Shown piece after piece: positions 1 to 10,087 of a stretch of DNA of 64,000 nucleotides. A program made the translations under genes and the position numbers. Under the pieces are notes generated by a model that did not search any database, was not told the origin of the DNA, and saw nothing but the letters and a program-made list of their open reading frames with translations. Position 1 is the stretch's first letter, and each line of letters starts with the position of its first letter. Origin of the DNA: Pararhodonellum marinum (GTDB lineage: Bacteria; Bacteroidota; Bacteroidia; Cytophagales; Cyclobacteriaceae); contig NZ_JACEFJ010000011.1 of the NCBI RefSeq assembly GCF_015354735.1, positions 1 through 64,000 of the forward strand, in the 5' to 3' direction.

Positions 1-71
1 TGCAAAACAATTTCTCCGGAAAAGTTTCGGGAATACCCCCGGAACACCTCCGACCCCCTCTTTTGGGTCTG

Positions 72-101
72 CAAAGGTCAACACTTTTTGCCGACTTGCA
101 A
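72..101 (-). promoter_or_regulatory. Candidate promoter firing off the left edge
   Basis: Read on the minus strand there is a TTG (99-101), exactly 19 bases, then GACCTTTG (72-79), one base away from the Bacteroidota -7 consensus TAnnTTTG. The spacing equals that of the tRNA-Leu promoter in this window. Transcription would run leftward out of the window. The leader contains a hairpin at 24-45 (arms GTTTCGGG and CCCGGAAC, one G-T pair). The gene it would serve is not visible. Positions 102-213 show nothing further. Confidence 0.4.
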
Positions 102-213
102 AGGGTAATTATAATTTATTTTGAAGAATTTTAAGCTTCTAGAACTTTTTGTGGAAATGCATCAACTTGATGGCTGAATTCTAGAAAGTTAGGCTAGCTT
201 AAGGAATAACCTT

Positions 214-1242
214 TCAAAATTTGAAACAAGGTAAAATGGAACGTTTTCTGTTTCTTTGGCTGGGATCTCCATAAAAAAAACTGTATCGCAAAGAGATCTC
301 GTGGGCTCCGCCCGAATTTCTTAATCCCAATTTACTCGTGGTAAAATCAAAACTATAGCCAATGTCTAAGCCATCAGGCAATGAAAATCCAACAAGTGCA
401 ATCACGGATTCGCTATTGGGTAAATTATTTTTGGTGGGCAAACCCCGATACCACAAGCCCAAAATCAAAGGCTCGAGAAACAATTGCGTACCTATGTCCA
501 ATTGATTGAAAGGATCCTGTTGCTTGTAGTTGAATGCAAGCGCGAGCTGCCTATGTTGCTGAGTATTATTGAAAAAATCATTGATCTTACCGCTGAGAAG
601 GTCCCATTTCACCCCGCCATGTACAGAATATTTGGTAGCAAGGTTATTGGCCTCATCATCAAAAAAAGCAATCTGTGGTGAAGTCAAGTGATGCCCTGAT
701 GCCCCCAACCAAAATTTTTCTGAGTTCCACAACATGCCAAAATGCACATCAAAGAAACGCTGCCTACTATCAAGTCCCGGAAGGATGGGCGTGCTGCCTA
801 CAATCTGTCCTCTATCAATATCTATCTGATTGCCGAAAACCAATTCTTCAAATGCTGCATCTCTGGTCACATAGCTCAATTGGCCTCCAAACCTCAGGAA
901 TTGATTGTCAGAAAGTTGTAACCGATAGCTGTAGATAAGCCCTACCTCCATATTGGAAATATTGGCCAAACTTTCTCTGCTGCCATTTACAATCAGACCT
1001 ACACCACTGTTGTAATCCATGATATAGTGATCTATATAAGCTGAATAAGCATTGAAAGAGTGATCCAGACCTGGCCATTGGTTCCGGTAATTCACCCCTA
1101 CCCTGGTAAGTTCGGTCGAACCGGCAAATGCGGGATTTAAATACAATGGAGCAGCATAGAATTGAGAATATTGCACATCCTGTGCCTTTCCTTGAAGTTG
1201 GAAAAAAGCTAATAGGATCAATATGAAAACTAATTTTTTCAC
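214..1242 (-). CDS. PorP/SprF family type IX secretion membrane protein
   Basis: Predicted outer-membrane beta-barrel of the PorP/SprF family (342 aa). These proteins typically sit beside large type B-sorted surface proteins and are thought to help anchor or export them. Seen here: a signal peptide (about residues 1-20, ending GKAQD), an early AQDVQYSQFYAAPLYLNPA segment typical of the family, alternating strand-like sequence throughout, and a C-terminus ending in aromatic residues. The start is GTG and overlaps the TGA of the upstream lectin-like gene by 4 nt, so the two are translationally coupled. Family assignment is firm; the exact partner is inferred from the overlap. Confidence 0.9.
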   Translation of the reverse strand: MKKLVFILILLAFFQLQGKAQDVQYSQFYAAPLYLNPAFAGSTELTRVGVNYRNQWPGLDHSFNAYSAYIDHYIMDYNSGVGLIVNGSRESLANISNMEVGLIYSYRLQLSDNQFLRFGGQLSYVTRDAAFEELVFGNQIDIDRGQIVGSTPILPGLDSRQRFFDVHFGMLWNSEKFWLGASGHHLTSPQIAFFDDEANNLATKYSVHGGVKWDLLSGKINDFFNNTQQHRQLALAFNYKQQDPFNQLDIGTQLFLEPLILGLWYRGLPTKNNLPNSESVIALVGFSLPDGLDIGYSFDFTTSKLGLRNSGGAHEISLRYSFFYGDPSQRNRKRSILPCFKF

Positions 1243-3539
1243 CTTAACAATAAGAATTTGCCAGTTTTTGACCCGCTTTCCCCATCTACTGCCACAAAAT
1301 CAAGCCTGTAAACATAGTTTCCTGGAGGTGCAGGCAATCCATTGATATTTCCATCCCATCCATCATCCTGAGTGACTTCATCAAGGTAAACCATCTCCCC
1401 CCATTGACTGAAAATCCTAAGTTCAGCCTTGACCAATCCTTTTGTCTCAGGTCTGAAAGTTCGGTTTTCATTGCCACTGGGTGTGAAGGCATCCGGAAAC
1501 ATGATCCGATAGGCATGGCTTACTTCAACCCTGCTCTCAAATGAAAAGGTGCATCCCAAGTCATCCAACACGGTCAATTGTACCTGATAGGTTCCCACAT
1601 TTTGAAAGGCATGCTGAGGATTTTGCTCTTCGCTCCTGCTCCCGTCTCCAAAATCCCATTGCCAGGCGAGGGGTGTTCCTGGTGTATAATCCGTGAATTG
1701 GATCAATTCCTGCACGAAAATACCCCCTTCAGATGGATTTGTTATGCCTGTTTCTGGAACCAAAAAATCAAAAAACGGTTCCATTCCTTCCTCTAGAATC
1801 AATACCTCAATCATTGTTTCTGCTGACCAACATTCCAAATCCTTGTGTTTGATGCTGAGCGTGTAGAGCCCTGACTCATCAATGGTTCCCATTTCGTCAT
1901 TGACATAGTTGGTACCAGTAAGGGAAGTCAAGCGATAATCAAATAAATTTTCATCGTACCCTTGAATGTATTCGCGAATATCGACAATGCCTCCTATTTC
2001 ACAACTGACGATGCGCTCTTCAACCCTTAAATCTGGAAACGAGGGATAAATCAATTCGACTTCCCCGGATTCAGCAGGACAGCCTTTGTCATTATAGGCC
2101 AAAACTTTATACCACCCTTCTTCACTTGCCAGCAAAACAGCACCAGCTTCTCCCTCTATAAGCGAATTATCCAAAAACCATTCAAATCGGAAGTAATCTT
2201 CATTCCCCACTGCTTGCAACGGAAGTAATTCACCTTCGCAAAGTCTAAATGCGCTTTGGTAGTGTTCTTCATCAAAAGATTCAGAATCTGAAGAAAAAAT
2301 CTGAACAGGTTCCGGAGATTCCTGAATCAACAAAGTGATGTAATTACCTGGAGAGGTTTTACCATAATTGTCCGTAATGGTGTAGTAAACCCTCACTGTT
2401 TCGTCCGTGAATCCAAAATTTGGAAAAAAGGTATAAGATCCTCCTTCAGCCGCTGCCCTGAAAATTCCCTCAGGTATTTCCAACTGTCGGTTTTCTTCCC
2501 TGCACTGGCCTTGGGAACAAATGTCGTCGCTTTCTGCCTCAATATCCTCTTCTGAGGCATAAAATTGGATACAACGAATATTGGAGTTTTCATTGGGTAG
2601 GAAGATGTCTTCTGGAAGAATTTCATAGGTATTTTCCTGTCCCTCACAGGAGGCTACATCATCGATGTCTACTCCCTCAGGCTCCTCTAGGTCATCCTCA
2701 TTGGAAACCTGAACCACCATGTTTCTGATTTCGTGAAAATTGGTTTCTCCCCCCGTAGAGGCTGCAAAACCGATCTTCAGGTCAGCTGGTGCCTCAAAAG
2801 GATAAGGCTCATTGTCAAAAATGGTCACCATCCTTGGATCTCCGGGTGCTGTAGTTACCAACATTTCTACAGTCAACAAATAGCCCAGACCATTGGGGTT
2901 AGGCTCTAGATTGATGAAAACCTGTCGGTATCCCGGCACATTGGGATCGGTAACTCTATTGGTTCCCACCCCTCCAGAACTGATTGGAAATTGCTGGGCA
3001 GGGGGTAATCCAACCGGTCCCGCCTCTGTGGTTTTTACACCTGAAATAAAAGGGTATCCGTCCAGTCCGTTTCCCGGGCCTCTTACGACCACACTGTTGG
3101 GATGCCGTTCATTTGCTCCCCCCTGAAAAGAACCGCTTTTCCCCTCTAAGGCATTCCCGAAATTTCCAAATTCATCAAAACCTATTCCTATATAAGCACC
3201 GGTCAGTCCTGCTGTCTGGGTGCGTTGCGCATATCCCAAAGAACCTCCAAATCCCCCCGGCCTGAAATTATTGACTGCGGCATCAAAAAGGAATACTGTT
3301 AACCCATCCGCACCGGACCCACCGTAACTGAAGTATTCAAAGGAGGTTTTGATCCCAAATGCTGAAGAGAAAGGAATGTCAATGTAAACATACCCATTTT
3401 GCTCCTGTTGGTTATCGGTAAGTCTAAGTACCCCATCCGTCAAACGGGCATCACCTCCCAAAACAGTCGCAGAGCCAGTGGTGGTGCCTGTGAAATTTTC
3501 GCAGTAAGGAAAACCAACCTGTGCCTGAGAAACGGACAT
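1239..3539 (-). CDS. Lectin-like surface protein with PKD and type B (CHU_C) sorting domain
   Basis: Large secreted adhesin-like protein (766 aa from the first ATG). In order: an L-type lectin-like domain (about residues 10-280, with DGLTVFLFDA and GIGFDEFGNFGN), an Ig/PKD-rich middle, a PKD domain (WQWDFGDGS, about 615-690), and a gliding-motility-associated C-terminal domain (MFPDAFTPSGN to the end) that marks type IX substrates. The frame stays open upstream of the ATG and encodes a hydrophobic stretch, LPIITFLTSFFW, leading to SVSQAQ, which looks like the missing part of the signal peptide. There is no in-frame ATG, GTG or TTG for it; an ATT at 3597-3599 is the best start I see. It forms an operon with the PorP/SprF gene (4-nt overlap). 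Substrate unknown. Confidence 0.85.
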   Translation of the reverse strand: MSVSQAQVGFPYCENFTGTTTGSATVLGGDARLTDGVLRLTDNQQEQNGYVYIDIPFSSAFGIKTSFEYFSYGGSGADGLTVFLFDAAVNNFRPGGFGGSLGYAQRTQTAGLTGAYIGIGFDEFGNFGNALEGKSGSFQGGANERHPNSVVVRGPGNGLDGYPFISGVKTTEAGPVGLPPAQQFPISSGGVGTNRVTDPNVPGYRQVFINLEPNPNGLGYLLTVEMLVTTAPGDPRMVTIFDNEPYPFEAPADLKIGFAASTGGETNFHEIRNMVVQVSNEDDLEEPEGVDIDDVASCEGQENTYEILPEDIFLPNENSNIRCIQFYASEEDIEAESDDICSQGQCREENRQLEIPEGIFRAAAEGGSYTFFPNFGFTDETVRVYYTITDNYGKTSPGNYITLLIQESPEPVQIFSSDSESFDEEHYQSAFRLCEGELLPLQAVGNEDYFRFEWFLDNSLIEGEAGAVLLASEEGWYKVLAYNDKGCPAESGEVELIYPSFPDLRVEERIVSCEIGGIVDIREYIQGYDENLFDYRLTSLTGTNYVNDEMGTIDESGLYTLSIKHKDLECWSAETMIEVLILEEGMEPFFDFLVPETGITNPSEGGIFVQELIQFTDYTPGTPLAWQWDFGDGSRSEEQNPQHAFQNVGTYQVQLTVLDDLGCTFSFESRVEVSHAYRIMFPDAFTPSGNENRTFRPETKGLVKAELRIFSQWGEMVYLDEVTQDDGWDGNINGLPAPPGNYVYRLDFVAVDGESGSKTGKFLLLR

Positions 3540-3661
3540 CCAAAAAAAGGAAGTCAGAAAGGTTATTATTGGGAGGACGCGTGATAGGTAATCGATAATC
3601 GAAGGGTATTTGGTGAATAATGCTTCTAAATATAGGCAAAAAAAATATCTTGACGGGACAA

Positions 3662-3693
3662 AAAAAGCCCAGCCATTTCTGACTGGGCTTTTT
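3662..3693 (-). terminator. Intrinsic terminator of purA
   Basis: Perfect 11-bp arms AAAAAGCCCAG (3662-3672) and CTGGGCTTTTT (3683-3693) around a 10-base loop. On the minus strand the hairpin is followed by a T-run. It lies 18 bp beyond the purA stop codon and separates purA from the lectin-like gene. Confidence 0.85.
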
Positions 3694-3711
3694 CGTTCAA
3701 TTGATGGTTTT

Positions 3712-5040
<1,329 letters not shown>

Positions 5041-5110
5041 TTAAAAAATAGCAAGGAAAACGAGGTATTTATTATAGATCCATTAAACGTAAAGATTCAG
5101 GCAAAGCCAA

Positions 5111-5455
5111 CTAAGCCACATTTTCTTTCGCCTCCTCCACACTGCCAAACACTGAAAAAATATTATTGAGCTTGGTAATGATCAATAATTTTTTTACGTG
5201 TTCGGAAGGTGAGGTTAGATAAACTTCCCCGTCTACATTCCGCATTTTTGTCAGCATGGTGATCAGCACGCCGATGCCACTGGAACTGATGTACCTGACA
5301 TTGGATAAATCAATAATGCATTTTTTGAAGTTTTCCTGGATGGCATCAGAAATGACTTCGACCAACTTTGGGCCTACCTCATCACCTATAAGGTCTCCAC
5401 TGATGGTCATGATCAGGAAATCATCTTCTTTTTTGACTGTATATTTGACTTTCAT
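5111..5455 (-). CDS. STAS-domain anti-sigma factor antagonist
   Basis: Single STAS domain (114 aa) of the SpoIIAA/RsbV type. Such proteins release partner switches or anti-sigma factors depending on phosphorylation of a conserved serine. The motif ISSSGIGVL (about 56-64) carries the expected site, the serine just before the glycine (Ser59). No anti-sigma kinase or PP2C phosphatase gene is nearby, so the partner must be encoded elsewhere. It lies between fur and purA on the same strand with gaps of about 100 and 127 bp. Confidence 0.85.
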   Translation of the reverse strand: MKVKYTVKKEDDFLIMTISGDLIGDEVGPKLVEVISDAIQENFKKCIIDLSNVRYISSSGIGVLITMLTKMRNVDGEVYLTSPSEHVKKLLIITKLNNIFSVFGSVEEAKENVA

Positions 5456-5558
5456 CTGTTAAAGTTTTGTTTTAAATAGTCATCCCGATAGCTGTGGGGA
5501 GGAATCTCGAATGTTAAATAAGTAACCTTCTGACAAACGATATTGTCATGTGCGATTT

Positions 5559-6026
5559 TTATGTTGTAACTCGGTTTTCACAAGGTTCTTTGGTACAATT
5601 TCCGTACAAAATCAAAGAATGGTGGATAATCGTAAAATTCAGGATTTCTCCCACTGTATTCTGGATGTTTTGGATTCGGGGATCACAAAATTCGAGTACT
5701 TTATGACACTCGGTACAGATCAAATGGTCATGCTGTTTGTAGCCGTAGGATTTTTCATATTGGGCCAGATTTTGGCCAAACTGATGTTTGGTCACCAAAT
5801 CACATTCCACCAAAAGATCCAAGGTATTGTATACCGTAGCCCTACTGACCCGGTAGTTTTTGTTTTTCATGCTGATGTACAGTGATTCCACATCAAAGTG
5901 TCCACCTCTACCGTAAATTTCCTCGAGAATCGCATAGCGCTCAGGGGTCTTTCTCAGCTTTTTGTTTTCCAGGTATGCAGTGAATATTTTCTTAACCTCT
6001 TCAAATAACGTTTCGTTCAGCGCCAT
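5559..6026 (-). CDS. Fur-family metal- or peroxide-responsive repressor
   Basis: Transcriptional repressor of the Fur/PerR/Zur superfamily (155 aa). The N-terminal winged helix includes [15 protein letters not shown] and [12 protein letters not shown] (about 62-73); the C-terminal dimerisation domain has the metal-site motif HDHLICTEC (about 98-106), with a second C-x4-C pair near the end (NCTKEPCE) suggesting a structural zinc site. Sequence alone does not say whether the ligand is iron, zinc or peroxide via iron. The gene lies between relA/spoT and the STAS gene on the same strand. A matching -7 element lies 16 bp before the start. Confidence 0.88.
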   Translation of the reverse strand: MALNETLFEEVKKIFTAYLENKKLRKTPERYAILEEIYGRGGHFDVESLYISMKNKNYRVSRATVYNTLDLLVECDLVTKHQFGQNLAQYEKSYGYKQHDHLICTECHKVLEFCDPRIQNIQNTVGEILNFTIIHHSLILYGNCTKEPCENRVTT

Positions 6027-6041
6027 TCCTTTTGTTTTTTA

Positions 6042-6049
6042 CAAATATA
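6042..6049 (-). promoter_or_regulatory. -7 element of the fur-like gene
   Basis: Minus-strand TATATTTG fits TAnnTTTG exactly and lies 16 bp upstream of the ATG, implying a very short leader. No TTG is found at the ideal -33 distance, so only the -7 half is supported. Confidence 0.4.
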
Positions 6050-6085
6050 ACGCAACATTTTAGAAAAAATTAATCTTTACGGCAT

Positions 6086-8305
6086 CTAATCAAAACGGGT
6101 GACTTTTAATATGCCATTTACCTTGGAAAGGTTGGTGATAAGGCTATCGAGATGCTGGGTGCTGTGGACATACAGTTTGATGGTCCCTTCGAAAAGTCCA
6201 CTGTCAGAATCTACCGTAATTGACCTCATATTCACTTTCAGGTCATTGGAGATCACCTTTGTCACGTCATTGATCAATCCTACCCGATCAGTCCCGATGA
6301 TCTTAAGGCCAGCCAAAAACGCGATTTCTTTCTGACTGGTCCACCTGGCTTTGATCACGCGGTTTCCGTGGTTGGAGAGCAGTTCGAGTGCATTTGGGCA
6401 GGAAGTCCTATGGATTTTGATGCCCTCATTGACCGTAACAAATCCGAAGACATCATCTCCCGGGATAGGATTGCAGCATTTTGCCAAGATATAATCCACC
6501 ACATCCATGTCCTCTCCGATCAGCAACTGATCGTGGTCAGGTCCTTTCAGATTTTTGATTTCTTTGGTAAAAGTAGTCTCATCAGTCACATGCTGAAGGG
6601 GAACGCTCTTTTGTTTCTTGGTTTGCTTAAAGTCTTTGAAACTTTTGATGGAAGTAGGCTCGATGATGCCTCTTCCCACTTTGTAATAAAATTCGTTGGC
6701 GGTTTTGGTTTCAAAAAATGCCCTCAACTGCTCAACCGTCACTGAATTGAATTCCATCTTCATCTGTTTCAACTTGCGCTGAACGATTTCCTTACCCTCC
6801 ATGATGGCATATTTTTTATCCTCCTTTAGCGCATCTTTGATTTTGGCTTTGGCCCTGGAAGTCACCACAGATTTCAGCCAATCCTCAGTAGGTTTTTGCT
6901 TGTTGGAGGTCAAAATCTCCACCTGATCCCCATTTTTCAATTTGTGGTTGATTGGAACCAGTTTTTGATTCACCTTGGCACCGATGCACTTGGCCCCAAC
7001 TTCAGTATGGATTTCAAAGGCAAAATCAAGCGCTGTGGCACCAAATGGCAACACTTTCAATTCTCCCTTTGGGGTAAACACAAAGATTTCGTCATGATAA
7101 AGATTGCTCCTGAAATCATCCATAAACTCAATGGCAGAGCCATCATTGGATTCTAATAGGGTCCTTACTTGGGTGATCCAATCATCCAGCCCAGAACCTG
7201 TTTTGCTTGAGCCTATCTCTCGGTCTTTGTACTTCCAATGGGCAGCATAGCCCCTTTCCGCAATATCGTCCATCCTGGCTGACCGGATCTGTACCTCCAC
7301 CCATTGGCCTGTCTGACTCATCACCGTGCTATGCAAAGACTCATACCCATTGGCACGGGGAGTGCTGATCCAGTCCCGTAACCGGTCAGGATTGGGTCTG
7401 TAAAAATCGGTTACAATGGAATACACTTGCCAACAGTCGGCCTTTTCATTTTCAAGATCCGTCTCGATGATGATCCGGATTGCAAACAAATCATACACCT
7501 CCTCAAAAGGAATGTTTTGTTTTTTCATTTTATTGAAGATAGAAAAAACCGACTTTGGCCTTCCTTTGATGGTAAAGTTGAAATTTTGGCTGAGTAATTC
7601 CTGTTCGATCGGGGCTACAAAATTCCGGATAAACTTATTCCTGGATATCCTGGTCTCATTGATCTTTTGGACGATAAAATCATAAGATTCGGTATCGGTG
7701 AATTTAAGGTAAAGGTCTTCCAGTTCGGATTTGATGGCATACAAGCCAAGCCTGTGGGCCAAGGGGGCATAGAGGTATTTGGTTTCGGAAGCGATTTTGA
7801 GCTGTTTGTGCCTGGGCATGCTTTCCAGGGTACGCATGTTGTTCAGCCGGTCTGCCAGCTTGATGAGAATTACCCTTACGTCATCGGAAAGGGTAAGCAG
7901 CATTTTTCGAAAATTTTCGGCCTGCTGGGAGCTCCCGTATTCAAATACCCCTGAGATTTTGGTCAATCCATCAATGATTTGGGTTACTTTGGCGCCAAAT
8001 TCGCGCTCAATATCTTCCAATTCCCATTCGGTATCCTCCACCACATCATGAAGCAAAGCAGCCACCACGGAGGTAGTGCCAAGTCCTATTTCCTCCACAC
8101 ATACCAAAGCCACTTCCAAAGGATGGTAGATGTAAGGTTCCCCTGACTTCCTTCTCATGTCTTTATGGGCCTCACTGGAAATATTGAAGGCTTTTTTGAT
8201 GATCTTGGCATCTCCAGGCTTCAAAAGCGGTTTGGCCAACCTCAACAACTTCCTATATCTTTTTAATATCTCCCTTCTTTCCTCTTCTACATCTACTTTG
8301 ATCAT
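6086..8305 (-). CDS. Bifunctional (p)ppGpp synthetase/hydrolase, RelA/SpoT family
   Basis: Long RSH enzyme (739 aa) that makes and degrades (p)ppGpp for the stringent response. In order: an HD hydrolase domain with LLHDVVEDTEW (about 85-95), consistent with active hydrolase; a synthetase domain with YDLFAIRII and RDWISTPRANGYESLHSTV; a TGS domain (about 405-465, beginning EIFVFTPKGEL); and a C-terminal regulatory part with a conserved CCNPIPGDD cysteine segment and an ACT domain. Both catalytic halves look intact, so it is probably the main SpoT-like enzyme of the cell. It heads the relA/spoT-fur-STAS-purA group. Confidence 0.95.
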   Translation of the reverse strand: MIKVDVEEERREILKRYRKLLRLAKPLLKPGDAKIIKKAFNISSEAHKDMRRKSGEPYIYHPLEVALVCVEEIGLGTTSVVAALLHDVVEDTEWELEDIEREFGAKVTQIIDGLTKISGVFEYGSSQQAENFRKMLLTLSDDVRVILIKLADRLNNMRTLESMPRHKQLKIASETKYLYAPLAHRLGLYAIKSELEDLYLKFTDTESYDFIVQKINETRISRNKFIRNFVAPIEQELLSQNFNFTIKGRPKSVFSIFNKMKKQNIPFEEVYDLFAIRIIIETDLENEKADCWQVYSIVTDFYRPNPDRLRDWISTPRANGYESLHSTVMSQTGQWVEVQIRSARMDDIAERGYAAHWKYKDREIGSSKTGSGLDDWITQVRTLLESNDGSAIEFMDDFRSNLYHDEIFVFTPKGELKVLPFGATALDFAFEIHTEVGAKCIGAKVNQKLVPINHKLKNGDQVEILTSNKQKPTEDWLKSVVTSRAKAKIKDALKEDKKYAIMEGKEIVQRKLKQMKMEFNSVTVEQLRAFFETKTANEFYYKVGRGIIEPTSIKSFKDFKQTKKQKSVPLQHVTDETTFTKEIKNLKGPDHDQLLIGEDMDVVDYILAKCCNPIPGDDVFGFVTVNEGIKIHRTSCPNALELLSNHGNRVIKARWTSQKEIAFLAGLKIIGTDRVGLINDVTKVISNDLKVNMRSITVDSDSGLFEGTIKLYVHSTQHLDSLITNLSKVNGILKVTRFD

Positions 8306-8348
8306 ACAATCGAAATTAAAACAATTCTCTTTTTAATCTGGGACAAAT

Positions 8349-8356
8349 CAAAAATA
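8349..8356 (-). promoter_or_regulatory. Possible -7 element of the RSH gene
   Basis: Minus-strand TATTTTTG matches TAnnTTTG and is 43 bp upstream of the RSH start codon. No good -33 TTG accompanies it. It lies back to back with the plus-strand tRNA-Leu promoter only 27 bp away. Confidence 0.35.
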
Positions 8357-8382
8357 TTTTTACCCTTTTTTTACCTGTTACA

Positions 8383-8412
8383 TTGCAAATAAAACTTTAC
8401 TTCTTACCTTTG
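8383..8412 (+). promoter_or_regulatory. Bacteroidota-type promoter of tRNA-Leu
   Basis: TTG (8383-8385), 19 bases, then TACCTTTG (8405-8412): a full match to the -33/-7 consensus recognised by the Bacteroidota housekeeping sigma factor. The start would be near 8418-8420, leaving a leader of about 55 nt before the mature tRNA. This is the clearest promoter in the window and supports the phylum assignment. Confidence 0.8.
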
Positions 8413-8473
8413 CATCCACGTTGGGAAATCCAGCGTAGACATCTTCATTCAAAGAAGTTGAATACTGCAAATT

Positions 8474-8555
8474 GCGGATGTGGCGAAATTGGTAGACGCA
8501 CTAGACTTAGGATCTAGCGCCGCGAGGCATGGGGGTTCGAGTCCCTCCATCCGCA
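8474..8555 (+). tRNA. tRNA-Leu (anticodon UAG)
   Basis: An 82-nt tRNA with acceptor arms GCGGATG (8474-8480) and CATCCGC (8548-8554) and discriminator A at 8555. The anticodon stem CTAGA/TCTAG holds the loop CTTAGGA, giving anticodon TAG (UAG in RNA), decoding CUA leucine. A variable arm and the T-arm GGGGGTTCGAGTCCCTCC are visible. CCA is not encoded. A short open frame reads through the tRNA but is not a gene. Confidence 0.97.
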
Positions 8556-8563
8556 CAAAATCC

Positions 8564-8638
8564 AACCCTCAATCCAATCATTTAGGCCAAATCCCGAATC
8601 CCTTCGGGTTAAGGAATGGTGATCGGATTGAGGGTTTT
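8564..8638 (+). terminator. Terminator after tRNA-Leu
   Basis: Perfect 12-bp arms AACCCTCAATCC (8564-8575) and GGATTGAGGGTT (8625-8636) followed by T residues. The 49-base loop holds a second hairpin, CCCGAA/TTCGGG (8593-8608). It begins 9 bp after the tRNA and ends 32 bp before the trigger-factor start. Confidence 0.7.
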
Positions 8639-8669
8639 CAGTTATTGTCAAACATAAATTATTTATCCC

Positions 8670-9998
8670 GTGGAAATTTTACTCGACAAGCATGCCGCGA
8701 ATCAAGCTTCAATTAAAATTAAATTAAATGAAGCAGATTATCAACCAAAAGTTGATGCTAAACTCAAAGACTACGCCAAGAAAGCCAATATCAATGGTTT
8801 CAGACCTGGCAAAGCTCCCGTTTCCATGGTAAAAAAGCTTTACGGTACTTCAGTGATGGTGGAAGAGATCAATCAGATTCTTTCGACTTCCTTAAATGAT
8901 TACCTTAAAAACCAAACCCTGAAGATTTTGGGAGAGCCACTTCCCGTAGTTGAAGATGCCGACAAGATCGATTGGAAAAAAGAAACAGAGTTCGAGTTCG
9001 AATACAAAATAGGCTTTGTGGAAGACCTACAGGTCCAATTGGACGATAACATCAAGGTGGTGGATTACAAGGTGGATATTGACCAAAAAATACTGGATGA
9101 CACCATTGAAAACCTTCGCCGACAGTATGGCAAAATGACTAACCCGGAGGTGAGTGAGAAAAACGATTTCATATATGGCGACCTAAAATCGGAAGACGGC
9201 TCTTTTGAGAAATCCCTTTCTCTCCCTCTTTCAAAAATTGATGAAGTTGCAGTAGAAAAATTTATAGGGGTTAAAAAAGGTGCGGTCATTGTTTTTGAGC
9301 CTTTTAAAGCCATCATCGATGATTTAGCTGGGGTTTTGGACATTTCAGAAGAAGAGGCTTCCACCATCCAAGGAAACTACACCTTTACGGTTCAAAATAT
9401 TAACCGGACTGAAAATGCGTCCTTTGACCAGGAATTTTATGATAAGGTCTTTGGTCCGGATCAGGTAAGTACAGAAGAGGAATTCATCGATAAAGTGAAG
9501 GAAGTACTTAATGAAAATTACAACAAAGAAGTCAAGGTTTACACCGAAGAAAAAATCAAAGAGACCGTTTCTGAAAACGTAAAAATCGATCTCCCGGACG
9601 ATTTTCTTAAGGAGTGGCTCATCAGGGCCAATGAGGGAAAAGTGACTGAAGATGATGTGGAGAAAGAATACCCCATCTATGCCAAGCAATTGAAATGGTC
9701 TCTGATTTCCAATAAATTAGCTGAGGAAAACAAAATTACCCCAGGTCATGAAGATGTGATTGAGAAAACAAAAGACATGATCAGGGAACAGTTTGCTGCC
9801 TCAGGAATGGGTGCGCAGATGGAGGATAATATGGACATGTTTGTCAACAATTACCTTCAGGGCAACGAAGGACAGAATTACATGCAGATGATGACCTCTG
9901 TTCAAAATGACAAAGTGCTTGCACTAATAAAGGAAAAAATCAAGCTCGAGGAAAAGAATATCACTTCTGAGAAGTTACGTGAGCTTTTGGCAAACTAA
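8670..9998 (+). CDS. tig: Trigger factor, ribosome-associated chaperone
   Basis: Binds at the ribosome exit tunnel and shields nascent chains; may have peptidyl-prolyl isomerase activity (442 aa). The ribosome-binding signature GFRPGKAP is at about residues 43-50, within an N-terminal domain of the usual form, followed by a divergent PPIase-like middle and the long helical C-terminal arms. Start is GTG at 8670; the N-terminus MEILLDKHA fits other Bacteroidota trigger factors. It precedes clpP and clpX, the classic tig-clpP-clpX order, but a terminator after tig suggests clpP can also be transcribed separately. Confidence 0.95.
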   Translation: MEILLDKHAANQASIKIKLNEADYQPKVDAKLKDYAKKANINGFRPGKAPVSMVKKLYGTSVMVEEINQILSTSLNDYLKNQTLKILGEPLPVVEDADKIDWKKETEFEFEYKIGFVEDLQVQLDDNIKVVDYKVDIDQKILDDTIENLRRQYGKMTNPEVSEKNDFIYGDLKSEDGSFEKSLSLPLSKIDEVAVEKFIGVKKGAVIVFEPFKAIIDDLAGVLDISEEEASTIQGNYTFTVQNINRTENASFDQEFYDKVFGPDQVSTEEEFIDKVKEVLNENYNKEVKVYTEEKIKETVSENVKIDLPDDFLKEWLIRANEGKVTEDDVEKEYPIYAKQLKWSLISNKLAEENKITPGHEDVIEKTKDMIREQFAASGMGAQMEDNMDMFVNNYLQGNEGQNYMQMMTSVQNDKVLALIKEKIKLEEKNITSEKLRELLAN

Positions 9999-10019
9999 TT
10001 ATTTGAATAAATCGTTAAT

Positions 10020-10047
10020 AAAAAGTCCTTTTCTAAGGGCTTTTTTT
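10020..10047 (+). terminator. Terminator after trigger factor
   Basis: Arms AAAAAGTCCTT and AAGGGCTTTTT (one G-T pair) with a 4-base loop, followed by a T-run, 21 bp after the tig stop codon. The T-run merges into the possible clpP -7 element. Confidence 0.75.
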
Positions 10048-10054
10048 ATTTTTG
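10047..10054 (+). promoter_or_regulatory. Possible -7 element of clpP
   Basis: TATTTTTG fits TAnnTTTG and lies 33 bp before the ATG at 10088. No TTG is present at the right distance upstream, and the element overlaps the terminator T-run, so it may be coincidental. Confidence 0.3.
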
Positions 10055-10087
10055 TAAACGACAAATAAAAATTTGACTGCTAATTGT

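Noticed and set aside
137-186. Two copies of TTCTAGAA (137-144 and 179-186)
   Set aside because: Each is a short self-palindrome; no further extended symmetry, so chance is likely in AT-rich DNA.
8480-8716. 78-codon open frame starting MAKLVDALDLGSS
   Set aside because: It reads straight through tRNA-Leu and its terminator; a well-known artefact frame over leucine tRNAs.
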